This document shows, one piece after another, positions 7,992 to 16,784 of a stretch of DNA of 64,000 nt. The DNA comes from Halorubrum sp. DM2. Lineage in GTDB: Archaea > Halobacteriota > Halobacteria > Halobacteriales > Haloferacaceae. Position numbers and translations under genes: made by a program. Each line of letters begins with the position of its first letter. The stretch's first letter is position 1. The stretch is taken from NCBI RefSeq assembly GCF_901686465.1, contig NZ_LR594487.1:3361773-3425772 (forward strand). Direction: 5' to 3'. The notes beneath the pieces were generated by a model that was not told where the DNA came from, did no database searches, and worked only from the letters and a program-made list of their open reading frames with translations.

Positions 7992-9155
7992 ATGGCTCGC
8001 TCCGTCTCGCCCCGCCACGGCTTCGTCGCGCTCGGCGGAGTCTGCGCCGGTCTCGGCGTGCGACACGTGGCGATCGGCGAGGGAGGCGCTGGCGTGCTCC
8101 TCGAATCGGCGCTCATCCTCGGTCTCTCCGGCATCGTCTTCTACACCGTGTACGACCTGCCCGAGTGGAACGTCTCCACCGCCGGGCGGTGGCGGGCGGT
8201 CCGGATCGGCGGCCTGACCGCCCTCTCCTTCGCTGCGCTCGCCGGCATCGTTTGGCTCATCTGGGTGCTCGATCACCACGCGTTCAAGCTCTCCTTTCTG
8301 GTCTCGTTCGCGACCGGCCTCGGTGCGGCGGTCGGCTCGCGGGCGGGACTGTACGTGGTGAAGGCCGACGAACAGCTCACGGAGGCCCAAGAGCTGGCGA
8401 CCCTTCTCTCGATCAACGACCGCGTGCTTCGCCACAACATCCGCAACGAGCTGTCGGTCGCGCTCGGCCACCTCGACGGGATCGAGGACGCGGCAGACAG
8501 GGCGGCGATCGCGGATCGGGCGCGGATCGCTCGGACCCACTTGGAGGAGCTCGTCGAGACGAGCGAGCGAACGCGCCGCATCGCCGCGATCTGGCGGACG
8601 GAAACGCTCCAGTCGATCGACCTCGTCGCCGTCGTCGAGGCGCGCGTGGCCCAGCTGACCGCGGAGTCGCCCGGAACCGCGGTTCACACGGAGCTCCCCG
8701 ACAGCTGTGTCGTCCGAACGCACCCGTCGCTCCCGCTCGCGTTCGAGGAGGCGCTTCGGAACGCGATCGAACACAACGACGACGACGTGACGATCACGGT
8801 GCGCGTGCGGCGCGACGGCGACGCGACGACGCTCGTCATCGAGGACACGGGGCGCGGGATCCCGCAGATCGAGCGACAGACCCTCCACAACGCCGAGGAG
8901 ACCCCGCTCGAACACACGGAGGGCCTCGGGCTGTGGCTGATATACTGGACCGTGACCCGGGCGGGCGGAACGGTCGAGTTCGACGAGAACGACCCGCACG
9001 GAACCGTCGTCCGGATCCGGCTCCCCGACAAACCCGAAGCGGCCCGGTCAGTCGGCGGAAAGGCGGGAGGTGCCAAGCCGGGAGGGTGGCGGTCGACACC
9101 ACCGAGACCGGGGAAGCCGGACGCCGACGGCTCGAAGACAGAGGAAGCGGACTGA
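7992..9155 (+). CDS. Membrane histidine kinase
   Basis: A 387-residue sensor kinase. Residues about 10-120 contain four hydrophobic segments forming a membrane sensor. The phosphoacceptor box is R-H-N-I-R-N-E with His148, the typical haloarchaeal variant. The ATP-binding domain follows with an N box (E-A-L-R-N-A-I-E-H-N-D), D-T-G-R-G-I-P and G-L-G-L-W-L. The C-terminal 40 residues are a Lys/Gly/Pro-rich tail. The frame is open 18 codons further upstream, but the ATG at 7992 sits directly before the first membrane segment and is chosen. No response regulator gene is adjacent, so its partner is unknown. It converges with the methylthiotransferase gene. Confidence 0.9.
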   Translation: MARSVSPRHGFVALGGVCAGLGVRHVAIGEGGAGVLLESALILGLSGIVFYTVYDLPEWNVSTAGRWRAVRIGGLTALSFAALAGIVWLIWVLDHHAFKLSFLVSFATGLGAAVGSRAGLYVVKADEQLTEAQELATLLSINDRVLRHNIRNELSVALGHLDGIEDAADRAAIADRARIARTHLEELVETSERTRRIAAIWRTETLQSIDLVAVVEARVAQLTAESPGTAVHTELPDSCVVRTHPSLPLAFEEALRNAIEHNDDDVTITVRVRRDGDATTLVIEDTGRGIPQIERQTLHNAEETPLEHTEGLGLWLIYWTVTRAGGTVEFDENDPHGTVVRIRLPDKPEAARSVGGKAGGAKPGGWRSTPPRPGKPDADGSKTEEAD

Positions 9156-9202
9156 GTCGGACCGCCGACCGCTCGCGGTAGGCGAGACGGACCTTCCGGG
9201 CG

Positions 9203-10585
9203 CTACGCCGAGGAGATCGTCGACTCCGGGCCGTCGTCGCGCTCGACGGAGTCGCCGTCGAGCGCGTCCTGCGCCGTCGAATCGGGTCCGGCCGAGTCGC
9301 GTTCGGGCGAATCGCGTTCGGCCGCCGCGTCCGCCGCGACCGGGTCGCCGAACGCGTACACGGTGTTGTGGCCGGTGACCTCGACGGTGAGGAACTCGCC
9401 GACCTCGATCTCGTGATCCGTCGCACCCTGAACGATGATCTGGCGGTAGGCGGAGTCGCGGCACTTCACGGAGTCGCCGGTCCCCTCCTCGACGACGAGC
9501 ACCTCGAACGTCTCGCCGACCATCGACTCGTACGCCTCGCCGACGACCTCCATCTTCAGCTCCGACATCGCCTTCGAGCGCTCCTTCTTGACGGTCCCGC
9601 CGAGTCCCTTCATCTCGGCGGCGTCGGTGCCAGGGCGCTTCGAGAACCGGGTGACGTTGATCTTCTCCGGCCGGACCTCGGCGAGTAAGTCCATCGACAG
9701 CTCGTGGTCCTCGTCGTCCTCGGTCGGGAAGCCGACGATGAAGTCGGTCGAGAGCGTCCAGTGGTCGAGCCGGTCGTCGAACGTCTCCACCACCTCGCGG
9801 AACTTCTCGACGCGGTGCTGGCGACGCATGTCTTCGAGCACGTCGTCGGAGCCGGACTGGACCGGGGCGTGGATGAAGTCGTACAGCTCCTCGTTGTCCG
9901 CGAACACGTCGGCCAGCTCCTCGTGGATCCCGTGGATCCCGCCGGGGTTCGCCATCCCGAGCCGGACCCGGAACTCGCCGTCGATGTCGCAGATCCGGTC
10001 GAGCAGTTCGGGGAGCTTCCGGTCGCCGTTGTCCCACCCGTACACGCCGGTGTCCTGCCCGGTGACGCGGATCTCTTTCGCGCCGGCGTGGACCAGGGCC
10101 CGCGCCTTCTCGACGTTCTCCTCGATCGGCGGGGAGTCGACGCGGCCGGTGGCGAACTTCGTGATACAGTACGAGCAGTTGCTCATACAGCCGCGCGCGA
10201 TGGGCAGGATGCCGACGACGCCGTCGAGGACCGGCTCGGCGTCCGGCGTGACCGTCGGACACTCGCCGTTGAGCACGTACGACGGAACCTCGTCCCAGTG
10301 GAGAACCTCCGCGTCGACGTCCGCCTCCTCGAACGCCTCGCCCTGCGCGAGCGCCATACAGCCGGTGACGACGAGTTCGGCGGTCGTCTCCGACAGCTCC
10401 TCGGCGCGGCGGAGCATGTTCCGCTCGGTCTTCTCGACGACGGTACACGTGTTGAGGATGGCGACGTCCGCGTCTTCCGGGCCGTCGGCCGGGCGGTGCC
10501 CCCCGTCCCGGAGGGCACGCTCGATCTCCCGGCTCTCTCCCCGGTTCGAGCTACAGCCGTACGTCTCGATGTGGTACGTCGCCAT
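9203..10585 (-). CDS. tRNA t6A37 methylthiotransferase, archaeal MtaB type
   Basis: A 460-residue radical-SAM enzyme predicted to convert t6A at position 37 of ANN-decoding tRNAs to ms2t6A. The N-terminal UPF0004 domain holds cysteines 11, 47 and 76 (Y-G-C-S-S-N, N-T-C-T-V, T-G-C-M-A) for one Fe-S cluster. The radical-SAM motif C-M-S-N-C-S-Y-C gives cysteines 133, 137 and 140. A TRAM domain lies at about 345-410. The last 50 residues are a Ser/Asp-rich acidic tail that looks disordered and is probably a halophilic addition. It is transcribed toward the histidine kinase gene. A small HTH gene lies upstream on the same strand, 93 nt away. Confidence 0.93.
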   Translation of the reverse strand: MATYHIETYGCSSNRGESREIERALRDGGHRPADGPEDADVAILNTCTVVEKTERNMLRRAEELSETTAELVVTGCMALAQGEAFEEADVDAEVLHWDEVPSYVLNGECPTVTPDAEPVLDGVVGILPIARGCMSNCSYCITKFATGRVDSPPIEENVEKARALVHAGAKEIRVTGQDTGVYGWDNGDRKLPELLDRICDIDGEFRVRLGMANPGGIHGIHEELADVFADNEELYDFIHAPVQSGSDDVLEDMRRQHRVEKFREVVETFDDRLDHWTLSTDFIVGFPTEDDEDHELSMDLLAEVRPEKINVTRFSKRPGTDAAEMKGLGGTVKKERSKAMSELKMEVVGEAYESMVGETFEVLVVEEGTGDSVKCRDSAYRQIIVQGATDHEIEVGEFLTVEVTGHNTVYAFGDPVAADAAAERDSPERDSAGPDSTAQDALDGDSVERDDGPESTISSA

Positions 10586-10678
10586 CTGAGTGCGTACAGT
10601 ATCGGTCCCGGGGGCAAAAGCGCGACGGATCGGGGCGTCCGAAGCTCTGAGTCGGGGGCGGTTCGACCCCCGTTCGCC

Positions 10679-10987
10679 TCAGTCCTCGGCGACGGCTGCG
10701 GCCGGCGCGTCGGTCTCCGCGGTCGCCTCCGGCTCGTCGACGGGGTCGCGCTCCGCGGGCGGGACGGCCTGATAGACGGAACGGCGGGCGTCTCGGGGAC
10801 ATAACCCCTCCTCGACGAGTCCGACCTCGGTGAGCTTCTCGACCGCGAACCGGACGGTTCGCGTGGAGAGACGGGTCTCCTCGGCGAGGCCGGTCTGGTC
10901 GAACCGGCCCTCGGCGTCGAGCACGTAGTAGACCAGCTTTGCGCTCGGCGGGAGCGGTTCGAGCAGCTCGCGAGTTCCTTCGTCCAT
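10679..10987 (-). CDS. Small winged-helix transcriptional regulator
   Basis: A 102-residue protein. Residues 10-70 form a winged helix: S-A-K-L-V-Y-Y-V-L-D, then a recognition region (L-A-E-E-T-R-L-S-T-R-T-V-R-F-A-V), then a wing ending in G-L-V-E-E-G. This is the layout of MarR/TrmB-like N-terminal domains. The C-terminal 30 residues are an Ala/Glu-rich tail without a sensor domain. It may act as a simple DNA-binding repressor or accessory factor; the target is unknown. It lies between the MtaB gene and the large histidine kinase on the same strand but is not tightly linked to either. Confidence 0.8.
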   Translation of the reverse strand: MDEGTRELLEPLPPSAKLVYYVLDAEGRFDQTGLAEETRLSTRTVRFAVEKLTEVGLVEEGLCPRDARRSVYQAVPPAERDPVDEPEATAETDAPAAAVAED

Positions 10988-11067
10988 ACGTCACATACAC
11001 GGGCGAATCGCGCATAACCGTGGCCCGTCTGTGCGCCGTCCGCGCACGCAACCCCCGTTTTTATGTA

Positions 11068-13641
11068 TCAGGTATTGGTCCGGAACTCGAAGCGAGCGCC
11101 GCCGTCGTCCGCGACCGACAGTTCCCAGCCGTGTGCGGCCGCGATCTCGCGGACGATCGCGAGACCGAAGCCCGTCCCGGCCGCCGTGCTCGACCGCCCG
11201 TAGTTCGTCGCCTCGTCCGGGTCGATGTCGAAGCCGGACCCGTCGTCCGCGACGTAGAATCCGTCCGGGAGCGGTCCGACGGAGACGGTGAGTTCGTCGC
11301 CGGTGGAACCGTGTTCCACGCTATCGCCGGCCTCCGGCCGGCTGTCAGTGGAGCCATGCTCCACACTATTCGCGAACAGATTCTCCAAGAGCGTCCGGAG
11401 CCGCTCCGGGTCCGCGTCGACCGCGGCCGCCGCGTCCGACACGTCGAGGGTCGCGCTTGCGGTGTCGACGGTTCGCCACGCCCGCTCGGCCGCCGCACCG
11501 AGCGGGAGGGACTCGATCTCGTCGACCGTCCGGCCCTGCCTCGCCAGCGCGAGGAGGTCGGCTATCAGCTGTGACATCCGATCGTGTGCGTCCTGGACCT
11601 GATCGAGTTCGGCGAGGACGGCCTCGTCGTCGGTCAGCGACCGCGCCACGTCCGTCCGACCGGCCGCGACGTTGAGCGGACTCCGCAGGTCGTGAGAGAC
11701 CAGCGCGGCGAACTTCTCTAACCGTTCGATCTCCCGCTGGAGCGCCGCGTCGCGGTCGCGCAGCTGCTCGGTCCGCTCGGCGTGATCGAGCGCGACTGTG
11801 ACGTTCGCCGCGAGGACCCGGGCCAACTGGAGGTCGGTCTCGTCGAAGGCGTCCGGCTCGCGGGAGCCGAGCGGCATGACCCCGTGGTCGCCGAGCGGGA
11901 CGACGAGGAGGCTCCGGATGTCGCCGTACCCGACCGCGGTGTCGACCGCGGCGAGGTCGTTGACGACGACCGGTTCGCCGGCGTCGAACGCCTCCCAGAC
12001 GCGGCCGTCCTCCGGGCCGAACGGGGGTCGGTCGCCGAAGGCCGCGGTCGCTTCCTCGCTTATCGCCGTCGGGCGGAGGACGTCGGTCTCGGGGTCGTAC
12101 AGTCGGATGCCGCTGTTCGGGAACCCGAGGATGTCGATCGCCGCGCGGGCGGCCAGTCCGGCAATTTCCTCTCTGTCCTCGCCGCCGAACATCTCGCGGG
12201 TGGACGCGTGGAGTTTCCTGAGAACGCGTTCGACGCGCTTCTGCTCGTCGATGTCGGCATACACGGAGTAGACAACCGACTCCTCCGGCTGAACGACCGG
12301 GATGACATGGAGGATGAAGCTCCGGAGCCCGTCGGTCGTCCGCCGCTGTACCTCCAGTCGCGTTGGTTCGCCGGCGGCGATCAGGTGTTCGTGGTCGAAC
12401 CCCGTCGCGTCGGGCGGGACGACCGCGTCGACGACCGTCTCGTAGCTCGACTCCGCGGCGTCGTAGCCGAACGCGTTGACGAACGCCTCGTTCGTCTGGG
12501 CGAGCGTCCGCTCGCCCCCCTCGCCGACGACGGTTCGCGCCATCGGCAGCGGGAGGTTCGCGAAAAGCGCCGCGAGCCGGTCGCGCTCGGTTCTGAGCGC
12601 GGTCTCTGTCTCGATCCGCTCTATCGCGTTCGCGGCGTGCGACGCGATCAGCTCCGCGAACTCGACATCACGGTCGTCGAAGGCGGCGTATCCGTTCGAG
12701 ACGGCCTGAAACACCGCATACTCACCGATCGGGACGCTGATTGCGGAGCGAACGTCGTCAGAGACCGGGTCCGCGACCGCCGCGGTGTCGATGGAGCCGC
12801 GCCGGCCGACCCGGTCGTGGTCCGGGCCCCCCGAGTTCGAGCGGCCGGAGTCCGCCGGGTCCTCCAACTCGTCCGGGTCCGTCGGGTCGACGCTGAGGTT
12901 GTCGACGACAACTGTCCGCTGCTCTCTCGCCGTGTAGCCGACAACTCCCTCGTCGACATCGAACGCGCGGATCTCGTCCGGCGAGACGCTCTCGGATCTG
13001 GCGGTCGGGACGAGCCGATCCCCGCGGCGACGGGCGGCGACGCACCGGTCGAACTCCAGTATCTCCTCGGCCGCGACGATGACGCGGTCGAACACCGCGG
13101 ACACCTCCTCGACCGAAGCGAGGTCGGTCGCGAACCGGTGGATGGCCGTGACCTTCGCGTTCACTTCGCGGAGGTCACGTTCGGCCTTCCGGCGGCCGAG
13201 GGCGTTCGCGACGCTGTTCGCGAGCATCTCGTAGCGGTCCCGACCGGCCCCCTTCTGGAGGTAGTCGGTCACGCCGGCCGAGATGGCGTCGCTCGCTATC
13301 TCCTCGCTTCCCTTCCCGGTGAACAGCACGAATGGGAGCCCGGGATCGATCGAGCGGACCGATTCGAGGAATTCGAGCCCGTTGGACCCGGGCATGTCGA
13401 AGTCGCTGACGACGCAGTCGACGCACTCTTTTCGGACCACGTCGAGCCCCTCGTCCGGCGACAGCCGGATGACGGTCTCGATGTCGTCCACGAGCCGTTC
13501 GACGTGCGTCGCCGCGAGGTCGGCCGCCCCCGGCTCGTCGTCGACGAGGAGTACTCGCCGAGGCCCGTCGCCGCTCGCTCCCGACGCGCCGGACGCGGCC
13601 GAGTCAGTCTCCGCCGACGAGTCGTCGGGACCGGCGTTCAT
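11068..13641 (-). CDS. Hybrid histidine kinase: receiver, GAF, PAS, GAF, HisKA, HATPase
   Basis: An 857-residue soluble signalling protein without membrane segments. The N-terminal receiver domain (about 28-145) has V-D-D-E and the phosphoacceptor Asp80 in V-S-D-F-D-M-P-G. A GAF domain (about 165-335), a PAS domain (about 350-465) and a second GAF domain (about 480-620) follow. The HisKA box is S-H-D-L-R-S-P-L-N, and a C-terminal ATPase ends in G-S-G-F-D and T-G-F-G-L-A-I-V. The N box S-V-E-H-G-S-T occurs twice, 16 residues apart, within the ATPase domain. The receiver at the N-terminus implies it takes phosphate or a signal from another kinase. No partner is adjacent. Confidence 0.9.
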   Translation of the reverse strand: MNAGPDDSSAETDSAASGASGASGDGPRRVLLVDDEPGAADLAATHVERLVDDIETVIRLSPDEGLDVVRKECVDCVVSDFDMPGSNGLEFLESVRSIDPGLPFVLFTGKGSEEIASDAISAGVTDYLQKGAGRDRYEMLANSVANALGRRKAERDLREVNAKVTAIHRFATDLASVEEVSAVFDRVIVAAEEILEFDRCVAARRRGDRLVPTARSESVSPDEIRAFDVDEGVVGYTAREQRTVVVDNLSVDPTDPDELEDPADSGRSNSGGPDHDRVGRRGSIDTAAVADPVSDDVRSAISVPIGEYAVFQAVSNGYAAFDDRDVEFAELIASHAANAIERIETETALRTERDRLAALFANLPLPMARTVVGEGGERTLAQTNEAFVNAFGYDAAESSYETVVDAVVPPDATGFDHEHLIAAGEPTRLEVQRRTTDGLRSFILHVIPVVQPEESVVYSVYADIDEQKRVERVLRKLHASTREMFGGEDREEIAGLAARAAIDILGFPNSGIRLYDPETDVLRPTAISEEATAAFGDRPPFGPEDGRVWEAFDAGEPVVVNDLAAVDTAVGYGDIRSLLVVPLGDHGVMPLGSREPDAFDETDLQLARVLAANVTVALDHAERTEQLRDRDAALQREIERLEKFAALVSHDLRSPLNVAAGRTDVARSLTDDEAVLAELDQVQDAHDRMSQLIADLLALARQGRTVDEIESLPLGAAAERAWRTVDTASATLDVSDAAAAVDADPERLRTLLENLFANSVEHGSTDSRPEAGDSVEHGSTGDELTVSVGPLPDGFYVADDGSGFDIDPDEATNYGRSSTAAGTGFGLAIVREIAAAHGWELSVADDGGARFEFRTNT

Positions 13642-13695
13642 GTCCGTGTGTTACGCTACCAGTAGGTTTAGCTTTCGCTCCGACTACCGAAATTG

Positions 13696-13730
13696 AAAAA
13701 CGGGGCGGGAGACGCGCCGACGGATCGGCG
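13696..13730 (-). terminator. Probable terminator after sucD
   Basis: Read on the minus strand downstream of sucD, an inverted repeat (plus-strand CGCCGA-CGGA-TCGGCG, 13715-13730) is followed by a run of five T (plus-strand A-run 13696-13700). Archaeal termination depends mainly on the T-run; the hairpin may be incidental. Confidence 0.45.
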
Positions 13731-13742
13731 GTCTGTGGCCGT

Positions 13743-14612
13743 CTACAGGAAGTCCTCGACGTGGTCGGCGACCTCCTCGGGGGTGTCGCCCACGGGGACG
13801 CCCGCGTCGTTGAGGGCGTCGATCTTCGACTGCGCCGTCCCGGTGCCGGAGCCGGAGACGATGGCACCCGCGTGGCCCATCCGCTTGCCCGGCGGTGCCG
13901 TGCGGCCGGCGATGAAGCCGGCGACCGGCGTGTCCATGTACTCGCCGATGAACTTCGCGGCGTCCTCCTCGTCTTCCCCGCCGATCTCGCCGCACATCAC
14001 GACGGCGTCGGTGTCTGGGTCGGCCTCGAACGCCTCTAAGGCGTCGATGAAGGAGGTGCCGATGATCGGATCGCCGCCGATGCCGATGGCGGTCGACTGG
14101 CCGAGTCCGCGCTCGGTGAGGTTGTCGACTACCTGATAGGTCAGGGTGCCGGAGCGGGAGACCAAGCCGACGTTGCCGTCGGAGAAGATGTTGCCGGGGA
14201 GGATGCCGAGTTTCGCCTCGCCGGGCGTGATGATCCCCGGGCAGTTCGGGCCGATGAGGCGGGTGTCGGTCTCGGTCAGGCGCTTGTTCACCTTCGCCAT
14301 GTCCTGTGTCGGGATCCCCTCGGTGATCGCCACCGCCAGATCGAGATCGGTGTCGAGCGACTCGAAGATGGCGTCGGCGGCGAACGCCGGCGGCACGAAG
14401 ATCACGGAGGCGTCCGCGTCCTCAGCTTCGACGGCCTCGTCGACCGTGTCGTAGACGGGGACGCCGTCGACCTCCTGTCCGCCCTTGCCGGGCACCGCGC
14501 CAGCGACGACGTTCGTGCCGTACTCGATCATCTGCCCGGCGTGGAACTTCCCTTCCCCGCCGGTGATCCCCTGGACCACCACTCTGGTGTCGTCGTCGAC
14601 GAAAATGCTCAT
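13743..14612 (-). CDS. sucD: Succinyl-CoA ligase (ADP-forming), alpha subunit
   Basis: A 289-residue subunit of the TCA-cycle enzyme that interconverts succinyl-CoA and succinate with substrate-level phosphorylation. The N-terminal CoA-binding Rossmann fold starts at [11 protein letters not shown]. The phosphohistidine loop is M-G-H-A-G-A near residue 248. Its ATG overlaps the stop of sucC by 4 nt (ATGA), so the two are translated together as one operon. The length and both domains are complete. Confidence 0.97.
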   Translation of the reverse strand: MSIFVDDDTRVVVQGITGGEGKFHAGQMIEYGTNVVAGAVPGKGGQEVDGVPVYDTVDEAVEAEDADASVIFVPPAFAADAIFESLDTDLDLAVAITEGIPTQDMAKVNKRLTETDTRLIGPNCPGIITPGEAKLGILPGNIFSDGNVGLVSRSGTLTYQVVDNLTERGLGQSTAIGIGGDPIIGTSFIDALEAFEADPDTDAVVMCGEIGGEDEEDAAKFIGEYMDTPVAGFIAGRTAPPGKRMGHAGAIVSGSGTGTAQSKIDALNDAGVPVGDTPEEVADHVEDFL

Positions 14613-15754
14613 TGGGTCACCTCCTCCGCGTTCTTCACCGCGCGCTGGACCGCGTCCTCCAGCGTCTTCTCGACCTCCACGAGGTCCGTGTTCAGGATCT
14701 CCATTCCCTCCTCGGCGTTCGTGCCGGCGAGCCGGACGACGACCTTCTTCGGGATCTCGTCGAACCCTTCGAGGGCCTCGTTGATCCCCTTGGCGACCTC
14801 GTCGCCGCGGGTGATCCCGCCGAAGATGTTGAAGACGACGGCGTCGACGTTGTCGTCGGAGAACACCATGTCGAGCGCCTGCGTGACGCGTTCCGCCTTC
14901 GCGCCGCCGCCGATGTCGAGGAAGTTCGCGGGCGACCCGCCGTAGTAGTCGACCAGGTCCAGCGTCGTCATGACGAGGCCGGCTCCGTTGCCGATGATGC
15001 CGACGTTGCCCGACAGACGGACGTAATCGAAGCCGTACTCGCCGGCCTTCCGTTCGAGGTCGTCCTCGTAGGACTCCTCGGCCATCTCGGCCAGTTCGGG
15101 CTGGCGGAACAGCGCGTCCTCGTCGATGTTCATCACGGCGTCCGCGGCGACCACGTCGCGGTCGCTCGTGATCATCACCGGGTTGACCTCGATCTCCGAG
15201 GCGTCGCTGTCCTCGTAGAGGTCGTACAGCGTCGAGAGGATCGACGCCACGTCGAGCGCGACATCGGCGTCGACGCCGGCCTCGTAGACGACCTTCCGGG
15301 CCTGATACGGGTGAAGCCCGAACGCGGGGTCGACGTGTTCGCGCGCGATCGCGTCGGGGTTCTCCTCGGCGACCTCCTCGATGTTCACGCCGCCCTCGGT
15401 CGAGACCATCAGGACCGGCTTCCCCTCGCCGCGGTCCATCGTGACGCCGACGTACAGCTCGTCGACGAAGTCGACGCCCTCCTCGACGAGGACGGAGTCG
15501 ACGGTGTACCCCTTGAGGTCCATCCCGAGGATCTCCTCGGCGTACTGCTCGGCCTCCTCGCGGTCGGTCGCGATCTTGATCCCGCCGGCCTTGCCGCGGC
15601 CGCCCACGTGGACCTGCGCTTTGATCGCGGCCGGGTAGCCGATCTCGTCGACGGCGTCGAGCGCCTCGTCGACGGTCGTCGCCACCCGGGAGTCCGGAAT
15701 CGGGATCCCGGCGTCCGCGAAGATAGACTTCGCTTGATATTCGTGAAGTTTCAT
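14609..15754 (-). CDS. sucC: Succinyl-CoA ligase (ADP-forming), beta subunit
   Basis: A 381-residue ATP-grasp subunit that binds nucleotide and, with the alpha subunit, forms the succinyl-CoA ligase of the TCA cycle. It starts with the family-typical M-K-L-H-E-Y-Q-A-K. The ATP-grasp lysine lies in G-R-G-K-A-G-G, and the metal-binding E-V-N-P-V and C-terminal G-G-I-T-R-G-D (CoA/phosphate loop) are intact. It is the first gene of the sucCD pair. A TTTAAG box about 28-34 nt upstream on the minus strand (near 15782-15788) suggests a leaderless start. The divergent neighbour is a 51-residue zinc-ribbon gene. Confidence 0.97.
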   Translation of the reverse strand: MKLHEYQAKSIFADAGIPIPDSRVATTVDEALDAVDEIGYPAAIKAQVHVGGRGKAGGIKIATDREEAEQYAEEILGMDLKGYTVDSVLVEEGVDFVDELYVGVTMDRGEGKPVLMVSTEGGVNIEEVAEENPDAIAREHVDPAFGLHPYQARKVVYEAGVDADVALDVASILSTLYDLYEDSDASEIEVNPVMITSDRDVVAADAVMNIDEDALFRQPELAEMAEESYEDDLERKAGEYGFDYVRLSGNVGIIGNGAGLVMTTLDLVDYYGGSPANFLDIGGGAKAERVTQALDMVFSDDNVDAVVFNIFGGITRGDEVAKGINEALEGFDEIPKKVVVRLAGTNAEEGMEILNTDLVEVEKTLEDAVQRAVKNAEEVTQ

Positions 15755-15940
15755 CCGTGTTGGATCGGTACCGACGGCGGCTTAAATGGTGCCGATCCGG
15801 CGCGATTGGCGGCGCTCGTCGGACTCGCTCACGGTCCGGCGGTTCGGGGCTATTCGCCGGGCGTACCGGCCGGACCGCGGTGCTCGCCCCGACATCTCTT
15901 TGTCGCCCGAACGGGTAGGGCCCTCAGGAGTTCGATTCCG

Positions 15941-16096
15941 ATGATGCCACCCATCGTCCGTCGGTGTCCCGAGTGCGGTACCACCGGCTGGAGCCGCCGC
16001 TTCGCGGTCGTCGCCCGTGAGGGGAGCCGCCGGTTGGTCGAGTGCCCGGCGTGTGCTCACCGGTTCGAACCGATCGACGGTCCGCTTCTCGACTGA
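15941..16096 (+). CDS. Small zinc-ribbon protein, 51 residues
   Basis: A short frame starting M-M-P-P-I-V-R-R. It has two CxxC knuckles, C-P-E-C (residues 9-12) and C-P-A-C (36-39), separated by a basic, beta-like stretch, the layout of a minimal zinc ribbon. The start could equally be the second ATG at 15944. It is divergent from sucC and codes an Arg-rich protein, less acidic than its neighbours. Such micro zinc fingers are common in haloarchaea and some affect growth or biofilm formation, but the role of this one is unknown. Confidence 0.7.
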   Translation: MMPPIVRRCPECGTTGWSRRFAVVAREGSRRLVECPACAHRFEPIDGPLLD

Positions 16097-16140
16097 CACG
16101 GCGGCGGACCGCCCTCGCGGTTCCCACGGGCAGCGCCGAC

Positions 16141-16653
16141 TCAGAGTCGTCGGACGCCGACGAAGTAGGCCGGGTTGCTGCTCCAGCGCCGCTCGAAGAC
16201 GGTCCGGAAGGTGAACGCGACCTCCCACCCGCCGGCGCTCTCGAACCGGTTCCGAAGCTCGTCCGGCGTGAGTCCGTAGATGTCGCCGTCGGTCCGCCGC
16301 GCGTCCCCGAGGACGCAGTAGAGTCCGCCGGGACGAACGACGTCGCCGAGGCCGTCGACGAACCGGTCGCGCTCGCGGTCGCCGAGGACGTGGAACATCG
16401 CGGAGTCGACGACGGTCCGGAAGGACAGGTCGGCCGCCCGGAGCCGGGGGAGATCCAGCGCGTCCCAGACGAGGAACTGCGCGGCGATCCGCCGCCAGCG
16501 CGCCTTCTCCGTCGCCCGTCGGACCGCCAGCGGCGAGAGGTCGACGCCGAGGACGTCGTACCCGTGTCGGGCGAGAAACAGCGACAGCTCGCCCGTCCCG
16601 CAGCCGACGTCGAGGACCAGACCCCGAACGAGCCCGGTGTCGAGGAGGTCCAC
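16141..16653 (-). CDS. Class I SAM-dependent methyltransferase, N-terminus apparently frameshifted
   Basis: The open frame from the GTG at 16653 gives 170 residues with a SAM-binding motif I (V-L-D-V-G-C-G-T-G) and motif II acidic residue (G-V-D-L-S), so it is a Rossmann methyltransferase of unknown substrate. In the same frame, upstream codons read V-Y-D-A-A-Y-A-G-V-P-N-W-D-I-G-R-P-Q, which resembles the conserved N-terminus of this family, but no start codon precedes them before a stop. The only good ATG (16754-16756) is in another frame and encodes M-S-G-T-A-A-P-P-E. A one-base indel between about 16715 and 16750 would join the two. Either the gene is a recent frameshift or the sequence has an error; the GTG start would give a truncated protein. 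Confidence 0.75.
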   Translation of the reverse strand: MDLLDTGLVRGLVLDVGCGTGELSLFLARHGYDVLGVDLSPLAVRRATEKARWRRIAAQFLVWDALDLPRLRAADLSFRTVVDSAMFHVLGDRERDRFVDGLGDVVRPGGLYCVLGDARRTDGDIYGLTPDELRNRFESAGGWEVAFTFRTVFERRWSSNPAYFVGVRRL

Positions 16654-16784
16654 GAACGCCCGCTGCGGCCGGCCGATGTCCCAGTTCGGAACGCCGGCGT
16701 ACGCGGCGTCGTAGACGTGAGCTCGGTCGCTCCGGCGGGGCGGCGGTCCCGCTCATCTCCCCGTTCCCCGCGGCGGCGACGGGG

